Shown: one piece after another, positions 25,343 through 37,300 of the stretch | Numbering within the stretch: position 1 is the stretch's first letter | Layout: each line of letters starts with the position of its first letter | Source: Owenia fusiformis | Taxonomy: Eukaryota > Annelida > Polychaeta > Sabellida > Oweniidae | Direction of reading: 5' to 3' | Assembly (NCBI GenBank): GCA_903813345.2 | Contig: CAIIXF020000012.1 | Location: forward strand, 29,522,184 to 29,586,183 | Length of the DNA stretch: 64,000 nucleotides | Position numbers and translations under genes: made by a program | The notes under the pieces: generated by a model | What the model was told of the DNA's origin: nothing | Seen by the model: only the letters and a program-made list of their open reading frames with translations | Database searches by the model: none

Positions 25343-28300
25343 CTATGGATCGTCAACCTCCTCATTTGGTATAGGTGTGGTTGATCGCGGGGGCTCTTGC
25401 TTAATACCCATTTGTGATTTGGTGGGATCCTGTACTCCCCCAGATACAAAATTAGGAGCGGTTTTACCTGATGCATTTGCAACCTTCTTCAGGTGAGTCT
25501 TACCTGGAAAAATACATACATGAACATCAAGGAATATACAATAACTATCAACATACATGGAATATACAATATATTTGAACATAAAAGATCCTTGAACATA
25601 CTAGAAATGTACAATTAATAAAATTTATTTGTTTGGGATGTAAATCAATTGATATTAATTCAAGGAGTATGCTATATATATTTTGTAAATTGGTCAGTTT
25701 GATTTCAGGTTTTGAATTACATCCTCCCACCATATAGTTACTGTAAAAATCCTAAGGTGGTTTTAACACAGCATGTTGACATACAATGGGTATTTTTTAA
25801 GCAAATGAGTTTTTCTAATTTGTATGAAGATGGAAGACAATAATAAAGAAATAAATTAAACTAAAATAAGACTAAAACTGTCTTCCTATCCTGTCTTCCT
25901 TGTAACCATAATAAACACATTGGATGGATGAAATGCAAACCACACCACTGACCTGACACAAAATCACTTTATATTTATGATGAATTTCATCTTCAAAACC
26001 AACCTTTTTATGGCCTCCATTGATTCAATTTCATTTTCAATTTCTATAGTAAATTGAAGGCAAACATTGGTCTATCAAATACAAAGAAAAAATGTCATAG
26101 GAATCTGAGATCCTAAATATGTCTTCTGCACAGTTTTTCACCCAAATTTTTATTTCTAAAGAAAATCAAAATCTATTTTATTCACAAATACCCAAAGAAC
26201 TCTATTGCTGTCAATGATAACTAGTTCTATATTCTCATTAACTACACTTGTACATAAATACAAAACTAAAACCCTTTGACAGTTTTTTAATCGTGGCTGC
26301 AGAAATAACCTACTTTTCACTAATTATTAGGTAAGAATTTTAAAAAATACATTCCTTCATCTTGGTGCATAATGTTTTGAAGAAGGAAATACAAGTTTAG
26401 CCAAATCAGACTTGCCAACCTAAAATGAAAAATTTACGGGAGATTTAAAAAAAATTGCGGTACTTTTACGGGAGTTTTTTTCAAAATCCGGTAGTTTTTG
26501 CGGGAGTTTTTTGAAAAAAAGCGGGAGTTTTACGGGAGGATTTTGAAAAAAACGGTAGTTCTTACGGGAGATGTTGAAAAAACGGGAGTTTTTACGGGAG
26601 ATTTTTAAAAAAATGTATTTTTCGCGGTGAGTTTCAAAAAACGTGACTTTTTTACGGAAGATTTCAGAAAAAACGGGAGTTTTTGCGGTAGGTTCTGAAA
26701 AAACGGGAGTTTTTACGGTAGGTTTAGAAAAAACGGGAGTTTTTGCGGTAGATTTAAAAAAAACGGGAGTTTTTACGGTCGATTTTTAAAAAAACGGGAG
26801 TTTTTACGGTAGATTTCTGAAAAAACGGGAGTTTTTACGGTAGATTTCTGAAAAACTGGAGTTTTTACGGTAGATTCTGACAAAATGGGAGTTTTTACGG
26901 TAGATTTCTGAAAAAACGGGAGTTTTTACGGTAGATTCTGAAAAAATGGGAGTTTTTACGGTAGATTTCTGAAAAAACTGGAGTATTTACGGTAGAATTT
27001 GAAAAAACGGGAGTTTTATGGTAGATTTCTGAAAAAATGGGAGTTTTTACTATAGATTTTGAAAAAACTGGAGTTTTACGGTAGATTTTGAAAGAACGGG
27101 AGTTTTTACGGTAGATTTCGGAAAAAACGGGAGTTCTTACGGTAGGTTTCTGAAAAAACGGGTGTTTTTACGGTAAATTTTGAAAAAAAAACTGAGTTTT
27201 TACGGTAGATTTCTGAAAAAACGGGAGTTTTTACTTTAGATTTTGAAAAACGGGAGTTTTTACGGTAGATTTATGAGCATTAAATCCAGCGATTTAATTG
27301 GTTGAAATTATTATGACGCATGCGCAGTTAATAAATTAATTAGAACTTATAATCTAAGATAGATGTCACTTACGTTCATTATTTCACAGCAGTCCCTACC
27401 AATAATGCGCCTCATATTGCGGGAATATTTTGTTTAGCGCCATATAAAAACAAAATGTATTCTCCCGACAGAAGTATGACAGAATATGAACTGGCCCCCG
27501 TTTGTGGACATTTGGTGTGCAAACTTATACCGAACTGATCGCAGAAAAGCAATTTGAATCATGGGAATGAAGTACTTTTAAGTTATTTATGAAAGTATCG
27601 ATAGTGAACCATGGGAGCCAACCTTCTTGGAGTAAAAGAATGAAGCGTGCCTGCAATAATCAAGGTCACAAATTTGTCAAATTCCTTTTAAATACGGTAG
27701 ATTTCTACAGCAAAAAAACGGAGATTTTACTGGAGTTATACCAAGAATACGGGAGATTTTACGGGAGTTATACCAGAAAACGGGAGATTTTACGGGAGTT
27801 ATACCAAGAATACGGGAGATTTTACGGGAGTTACACCAGAATACGGGAGATTTCAGCAAAAATACAGGAGATTTTACGGCCATATTTTTAAAAAAAATTA
27901 CGGGAGATTTTAGTAGAAATACGGTACGGGAGTTTTTACGGGAGAAAACGGTACGGGAGTTTGGTATTTTTTACGGAAAAACAAAAAATTTACGGGAGAT
28001 TCCCGTAAAAAAACGGGAGGTTGGCAAGTCTGCAAATACATATTATCCATGCAGAAAACAGGTTTTCAAATAAAGGCTATGTATCTACTTCACACAATTG
28101 TTGTTTCAAAACTATGAATACTTCTATTCATGTATCATTACAAATAGTATTTCTATCTACTACATTAGGATGATAAGAACATGAACTCAGAAAACAGGTT
28201 TTCAAATAAAGGCTATGTAATCTACTCCACACAATTGTTGTTTCAAAACTATGAATACTTCTATTTATGTATCATTACAAATAGTATTTCTATCTACTAC

Positions 28301-31300
28301 ATTAGGATGATAAGAACATGAACTCAACACTTGTGTTGTCGCAATATTTGCCATATTTGTACATCAAGGCATCAGCAATTTTAAAGAAAAAGAAAATGAG
28401 AATAAAATAATTATTAAGTTCATGATAAGAAGCCGAACAACCTGGTTTTGCGAACATGGTAACAAATAAGTACTACCTCCAGTAGCTGTTTGCAAATTCA
28501 AATGTAAAAATTGGAGGTCATTGGTCCATTTAGACCAGCTTGACATCTTTAAATTGAAAACATTGCAGAGAACATTGGGGAATTGGGTTGTTTACATTGG
28601 GTAAGACATTAGCGTGATAGGAAAAGGTGATTTTTAGCAGATGTAATTTCTTTTAAACATTTTGTTTCAGACATTGATGCATCGCCAGAATCACTTTTGG
28701 TGATGTACATTGATATGAATCGATAAATCATGACAACACTTCTCAACATTCATAGAGCAAAACCCAGAAGAAAATGTTCCTGAACTCGATTTATTGCAAG
28801 GGTAGTCTATAGTCAGATACATGTGAATGGTCACCATATTAAAAATCATCATGTTATGCTTAAGCATTTTCCAGATTCCTAATTGAAATGAAAAAACCAA
28901 TGCTCTTGACATCTAAAACAGTTGTAGATATCATATGGAACATGTGTAAGCATACAATACAACTAAATAATATATTTTTTATCTTCTGATGTACACTTGT
29001 ATTTTTTATTTGACAATTGTTAAATCTAAGCATATGTACAGTTGGCAAGATAACAATACATTCTACTCCATTGGACTACTGGGCATTGCACATTCAATTC
29101 CACAAATGTCTGTCAAAGAATGGTTAAATCGTTCAATGTATGCGTTTAATACATCTCTCTGTTTTTTCGTGTATGGATCAAATCTCTCTGTGACATTCCT
29201 GTGATGACTGCCTTCAAGGTTACACTGAATACAGTCCAGTAAATCCTCAGTTATCTCAACATTCAAAAAGTCTGCCAATCTGTACAATTCTTTCTTCAGA
29301 TTGGTTAACAGGTTGTTGTAGTGTATTATCAGGACAGGAACAGTTTTATCCCTGAGTATCTGCAATATGACTGACATATGATTGGACCAGGCTATCCCTC
29401 CCTTGGTACACTTGGTGCTGAACTCTGAAAAATCAAATGTAGGTATGAAAAAATGTGTCAAATTAAGTAAAATGTACAATGTTGTAACATTAACTTTATA
29501 ATAACAATGAATGGTCCTTCTTGAACACACTAATGGCATACAATAATTTGCAAAATATTTGCAACATACATATAATTAAATTCCTCATCCCATTCAACAG
29601 TACTATTTAATGGTGTCTTCATTACCTTTCAAAAGAGCCGGTTGGAAGAATCTTGCTTTACTCAGATCTGTTTTATGTCCTGCTGAATGCATGCGTTTGA
29701 AGTTAGCTATTAGAGCATCGCGTGGGTCCCTGATAAGAGCAATCATCCTGTGAAACACACGTCTTGCATTATGGCATTTAATTGCAATTACACTGCCATC
29801 TGTTGGATCATCTAAGGCTTCAGCAGGAAAGCCTCGTTTTTCAAGTCCTTTGTCATAATAAACTGAACCAGTGTAGATCCCTAGAACATACATTCATTTA
29901 TTTTTTACTACATTTATATTTTCTTATAATGGGAAATCACAAAAGATAATATCAAGTTGACCTCTCAGCTCTATGCAATATCACTAGTCATCACCAAAAC
30001 TAAATCCATAATTATGCTTAGTTGGAACTTATGTTATCTTTCAACATTTATTCATTATTCTTTGGAAAGTGTAACTTAATTTGTATCTTAGTATAGGTCA
30101 ATTAGACTTTTTCACAAAATATTGCACTCATTTTGAACTTGGAGACCATTTTGGAAATTCATCAATGAAGTTGTCCACCTATAAAGAATTGGTATTTCAA
30201 ATATGAATCAACTTAACTGGTACTGCACTCGATTACGCTGTATCTGTTTTGGTAACAAGATGGCTATGGCTCAGGTTAGAAAGTTCTTTAAGATTTTTCA
30301 TTTCCATTGATTTCTCAAGATATAGCATAAATCATCCTAACCTTCTTGGCACAAACATGTCTGACCATCATATGTTTCTGGAAATCCAAGCAGTTTCCCA
30401 GAAATTAGTTTGTGGGATGACAGAATCATCCATATAATTTCTCACTTTTGTTACGTAAATGGAACTTCAAAAATGGTAAGAAATGCACTTTTAACCCATA
30501 CCATTTACATAACAATAGTGAGGTATTAAATCCAAGATATTGTTATCTTCTGAACTATTTGTTCGCAAAAGTGTGGATTTTCCTAAATATATGATACTGA
30601 CACACGTTTGTGATAAAAATGTTGTGGGAATTCTGCCTACAACTCGTGAAATAAGGAAAAAAGCAAAATCCATGGGTATGAAAATCGTACCTTCTAGGTT
30701 CCGACATATTATTCATGAAACAGATTTGTTTCGGTAACCGGTTTGAAAAGTACAGTACCAGTGCAAGTTGGTGAAGAGGTATTCAACTTTAAGCCAAACA
30801 TGTGGTCCCTCGGCATATACACATATTTCCCTTGGGATAAACCCTGTATCCGAAACCAACCGTACATAACAGGTGTATTCCATACCTACTAAGGTTCTAG
30901 GTATATTCTTATATATCAATATTGTCTTATAAAGTTCCAGAATTCAAAAATACGCATTTTCTTAGTGTTAGCAGATCAATGAATTGATAAAATATACGAC
31001 GTTGGTAAGGTTGAAATATAATCTTTATTTTTTGTATGCATAGAAAAAACGAACGTAAATGGAGTTCGCTTTTTAGGAGCGGGACAGGGATGGGCTGTAT
31101 CCTGCCCCGCTCCTCAGAGATAGATCCCTGGATACAGTATATATTCCCGCTCGTTATTTACCTAGAACCTTAGTATTTATGGAATACACACTTTCCATAT
31201 ATGTATCTAGCAAAACGTGGACATTTTTTTTGATATGATCAATATTTAAAAATGTAGTGCTCATTTTCAGTAGGCTGCCGTCTTTTAAGATTTCACACAG

Positions 31301-34300
31301 GAAGATAAATGTGCCATATATATATATATATGGTTATAGCTACCATATAGGTTAGAAATGGTCTCAGTTATCTGATGCCTGCATTAAACAAGCTAACTAG
31401 TAGTATATAAAACACAATTACAGAAAAAATATTTAAACCGTTACCTGTAAGTTGCTGTATGAGGTGTCTAACCCATGTATTTCCAGAGCCAGGAAAACTG
31501 GTAAGAGTTGTAAGAGGTAGGGTTGTGTTTGAATAATGTAACACCTGGCAGTCATTCTTGTATTGGAAGCAACTGTCAATTCCACCTAAATGCAAACATA
31601 CATGACATAGAAAACTGGTAAAAGTTGTTATATGTAGGGATGTGTCTGAGTAGTGTAACATTGGGTGGTCATTCTTGTATTGGAAGCAACTGTCAATCCC
31701 CCTTAATGCAAATATATATGACATAGAAAACTGGTTAAAGTTGTAAGAGAAGGGGTGTGTCTGAGTAGTGTAACATCTGGTGGTCATTCTTGTATTGAAA
31801 GCAACTGTTAATCCCCCTTAATGCAAGCATATATGACATAGAAAACTAGTAAAAGTTGTTGAATGTTAAGGGATGTGTCTGAGTAGTGTAACATCTGGTA
31901 GTCATTCTTGTATTGGAAGCAACTGTTAATCCCCCTTAATGCAAGCATATATGACATAGAAAACTGGTAAAAGTTGTAAGAGAAGGGGTGTGTCTGAGTA
32001 GTGTAACATCTGGTAGTCATTCTTCTATTGGAAGCAACCATCAATCCCCCTTAACATATCAAGCATAGTAAAAGTTGTTAAATGTTAAGGGATGTATCTG
32101 AGTAGTGTAACATCTGGTGGTCATTCTTGTATTGGAATTAACTGTCAATCCCCCTATAATGCAAGCATATATGACATAGAAAACTGGTAAGAGTTGTAAG
32201 AGAAGGGGTGTGTCTGAGTAGTGTAACATCTGGTAGTAGTCTTTGTATTGGGAGAGTTACTGTTAATTCCCCCTAAATATATGCAAACATACATAAATAA
32301 AGCTTGAGAAAGGATATGTCACTATAAGTGTGTAGGATCATATGTTAAAATGTTATGAAATAATGAAGGTAATAGTCTTAACTCACTGATGCCATACTTA
32401 TTTTCAAATTAAATCAACCCAACAACATGTTTTCAGGCAATTCCAAGAGTGACCCATTTCTCTGCCAAAATTGTCTGTTTTTTCTTGATAATCATTTTCT
32501 GAGGTTTAAGAATATATTCACATTCAATATTCTAACAATATCAAGATTTATGCATGCCTTATAGTTTGGAGGCACTCTAATCCTATTTTCATTGGATGCG
32601 ACAACACTACTGCTTTTTTATATCATGATGTGTGTGTTTTTCACTTCCTTGTTGTATCAAGGTGGCTTTTATATTCGAACAGTTCATTGCTTCTGCAGGC
32701 CTCGCCCACTCTTATTTATGCCTCAATGTTAACATTATGACAAGGGACTTTAGTGATAAAATTAGTGTGGACGAGGCCTGCGGAAGCTCTGTAAAAGTGA
32801 AGTTGAACAAAAAATATAGCACATGATCAGGGCAGCCATTTTGAATATTGACTACACTAGTGCTGTATAGATTCAAAGTGGATTATGAATTTACCACCAT
32901 TGAATAATGACTAAAGGGCATTTGGTAACCTTAACATTTGGTGCCTAGATGTCAAAATATGGGTGTCCCCAGGGTTACAAGGAGCATTACCCCCAGCTCA
33001 TTTGAAATTTTGAATAATTGACTTAACACAAGGATTAAAGATATCAGGATACAGGATATATCTTACCAACTTATCTCCCTAAACTCTACTTGGCATAGGA
33101 TAAATGATGATATCCCCATATTTAATCAATGGACCCAAATAAAATAATAATAAAAAACAAAAATTGTGAAATTTGAAAGTTTGACCTACTTTTGTTCTTA
33201 ACAACATTCTTTATCATATTTTCACATTTTAGATGTTATAAATGTTGATTTTGCACACAGGAATGTTTGATTTGCAGATATGCACTGACTTGACCTTTAC
33301 AAGGTCATGATGACCTCAATAACACTTAGGATGTAACTGAACACTATGCCATAATTAACTCCTTACTAAATACAATAGTATATGTCATTATGGTTATGAA
33401 TGCTCTGGGGGCATTTTATATACTTATAGTGACAGATCCTTTAAAAATTTAAAAAGTTTACCCAACAAGAACATTTTCATCATCAATTTCAATTTTAGAT
33501 TTCAAGTTTTACAAAAAGTTTTGGGCCCCTAAAACTAAAAATTGAGCCCAAATTTTAAAAAGTTTCAGGGCCCATTTTTAGATAATTTGGCCTAAAAAGG
33601 CCAATTTTGCCCCAAAACACCCATTTTTTGAAGCCAAACAAAATTAATTTTTTGAAGCCATTAAATTTTTTTCTGGACTCACCAAAGGGGAGGGGGTACG
33701 CCCGGCCCCCTGGATCCACCAGTGCTCTTCTTGGGCAAAATGACAAAAAAAAGAATACAATGTACTTTGAATTCCTTACCTGTATTATTTGAGAAAACTG
33801 CTTGGTTCTTGATGAGCTTTGTTTTAATAGGTTCATTAGGTATATATGTAGTATTGGTTAAAATCCTATAAAGAATCTTCTGTTCAGACGTTTTGAACAT
33901 CCACGGAATATGTACTCTACTTCTGTTATTTTGTATTGTCAAATACTTTTTTATTTCTTCTAACATCATTTTTTCAGTATTCCAATTGGGCTGAGTCGTT
34001 CTCCTGATATCCCCATATTCCTTCATATTTATTCTTGACATATTACTGACACCAGGCTCCATATTATTGACATCAGGCTCAATATTTTTGACATCAGACT
34101 CCATATTATTAAAATAAGGCTCCGTATTCTTGACCTCAGACTCCAAATTTCTGACAAGTGGCTCGCTATTGTTGACAGTTCTATAACTAGGACCTTCTTG
34201 AATAGATTTCCGGTAAACAATGTGGTGGTTTGTCATGTTTTTGGTATCCAATAATGTTAACGACCAATTTTTGAGAACTATTGTAAATAAGAATACATAG

Positions 34301-37300
34301 ACTAAAAAAAGTAGACCAAAAAATAAAAACGAGAATTGCAAGCTTTTTACTATCATACCGTATCGTAAACCTATGTTCAAGGAAAAACAATTGTTTTTAA
34401 CTTCCAAATGTATTGTTGTAAAATCCAATTATCAATTATTGTATATGCTTAAATATATGTTGATTTATAACGAATGTTAAAATGTCAAATAAATGTTTGA
34501 AGTTCAATCAATATGTTAAATTGTAACATTATCTATCAATGACATTAAAATGTCATAATTCTGATCTCTGATCCTAGAAATTGCCAGATGGGATTTGCAG
34601 TGTCAATAGGTTGTGTTGGCTCATTAATAAACCTATTGCCGATCCTCTCAGATTAAAAATAATTGGTTTTTAATTATTGAAAATTATTGGTGAAATTAAA
34701 GTCAGTTAAAGCTTTTCAATTTCATACACGTTTTTAAAAATCTTAAATTATCAAATTTTGTTTCACAATGTACCCGTTTAGAGAAATTTTCATTTTTGCC
34801 ACTTTTTGACATTTTACTATGTACCTATACAACTTTAGATGCTCAACATCTTAAAATGAGGCTGCAGAGATCATTTCTACACATTAAAAAAAATTGTGTA
34901 AATTGGATGAAAATTGTTCAAATAAGAGCAATTTTAGTGAAAAATTTGGTCACAGATTTTCTTGTCACTGAGTTTCAAGGTAATTTCTGAGGTGACGAGA
35001 AATCTCGTCACTCCAGGTAGTCACGAGGTTAACTTGAATTGATAAGTATGTTTTTCTAGGTGATTGGGTTTATCAAGCATTAACATTTCATAGTTGTGAC
35101 TTCTGCTTTAATAGGTCATTAGAGGTAATTAATGTTATGGACAATTCACATATGTATCTATCCACTGTAATTATATACCTATACATGTATGTTTGGAGTA
35201 AGTGTGATCAATATCAAATGAGAAAAACATCAACTCTATGTAGTAGCAGAAATCGCACTGAACAAAACATTTTTTTATCAAATCATCCAACAACACGTTT
35301 CTAACCTATTAAACCTAAGTTATGAACCTATAAAACATTATTTTTAATTGCAATTTTAATTAATTTTAGGTAATAGACAAAAATGTAAATGGCAGCCTTT
35401 TTTAAATTGAGTGGCCAATTTGAACAAAAAGCTGTCAGAAAAAAGCTACAATACTCATTTTTCAAAAGTATATGTTTAAATCCATCAAACAGTATTTTTA
35501 TTTTAAAAAAGTGACAGATTTTGACGGTTTTGTTGAACATGTGGGCCAATTTTGAAATTTTCTTGTGAACTTCTAAACCTATTAATGACAGATTGGCTTC
35601 ATTTTCAATCTTCAAAATAAACCAATCCGACAACTGATATTTGAGTTATCATAAATAACATTTCGAATAAAAATGGTGGACATTTCGAATTATTACAGTT
35701 ATTACTTGGATAGAAAGACAAATGAACAAACGGAAAAATAGATGGATGGGTGAACTAATGAATTGATGGCTGTTGAACTTTGATTGGTAGGACAACAAAA
35801 ATCCAACAAACAATTTTTTGGACTTGAGAGGACAGGCTTCACAAAATTTTTGAAAAATCATAGTTTTAATCAAGCGAATGGTGTAAAGTTGACATACTTC
35901 TGTAAAGTCTCTGAATATACAGTAACATGTATGATATCAAAGGGTCAATGTCAAAGGTCAAACAGGCGAGCAACATGTATTCCAAAAACCTATTGGTATG
36001 TACAAAAAATCTATCAGACAACATGACTAATTACAACGGCTCTGAATACTGGATATGGTTTTGATGAGATTTAAATGACCCCAAAAGTTAGACTATTATG
36101 ACCTTAAATGAAAGGTAATGTAATAATTCAAAATGTAATGATTACAAATACCAGGTAGTTATGAAAGCATAACTGGTAGTGATGAAGAGAGTGTATGGAG
36201 TGCTCTTTTGAAAAAACAAAATCAAACAAATAAGGGAGCATTTCAAAAGATCAATATTGGAAAATTAACTGTATTTGCACAGTTAGGGAGGAAGGGAATC
36301 ATTGGTCTTAAAAGTTAGGCATCAATTGGGCAATAGGCAAATGAAATAATTAGGTAAAATTACCACTTATACAATATCATGCATGTCTCCAGAAGAGGCA
36401 AGAAAATGCAACACAAACATGTAGTCAATGGTTTGTTATTAATGCAATATGAACACAATGCTAATGATACATAACATTAAAGATATATTAATTTAATGTC
36501 TAGGAGACATCCTACTTAAGCTGCTATTGCAGCATAGAATAATTTACCAAATAAGTTAAATGATGATCAAGTTAATTCACATATGCAACTTAATATTCTA
36601 CTTATAGTATGTTTTATCCCTAATTATTCTCTGGTTGCTAATGTTTCATTACAAAAAAAAATAGCAATCAGAATCTACGAATATTAAAATTTGTAAACAT
36701 ATACACATTTTTGGACTGTGTGCTTTCAACCTTTCACACTTGGATAGAGCCACATCAGCCTCTTAGTCTCCCAAAGGAGCCACATCAGCCTCTTAGTCTC
36801 CTAAAGGAGCCACATCAGCCTCTTAGTCTCCTAAAGGAGCCACATCAGCCTCTTAGTCTCCCAAAGGAGCCACATTAGCCTCTTAGTCTCCTAAAGGAGC
36901 CACATCAGCCTCTTAGTCTCCTAAAGGAGCCACATCAGCCTCTTAGTCTCCCAAATGAGCCACATCAGCCTCTTAGTCTCCTAAAGGAGCCACATCAGCC
37001 TCTTAGTCTCCCAAAGGAGCCACATTAGCCTCTTAGTCTCCTAAAGGAGCCACATCAGCCTCTTAGTCTCCTAAAGGCGCCACATCAGCCTCTTAGTCTC
37101 CTAAAGGAGCCACATCAGCCTCTTAGTCTCCTAAAGGAGCCACATCAGCCTCTTAGTCTCCTAAAGGAGCCACATCAGCCTCTTAGTCTCCTAAAGGAGC
37201 CACATCAGCCCATAAGTGTCCTGAAGGAGAAAACTAGAGTGTATAACTAACTTACCTAGTCTATGTTGTTCCAGCTGTTGTATTGAGTTCAGCTGCACAT

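Noticed and set aside
27589-27891. 100-residue ORF with YTRKREILRELYQEYGRF-like repeats
   Set aside because: It lies across the edge of a minisatellite inside a transposon; the repeat explains the peptide.
31368-31787. 139-residue ORF as an independent gene
   Set aside because: It is the sulfotransferase exon 2 frame read on through neighbouring array copies.
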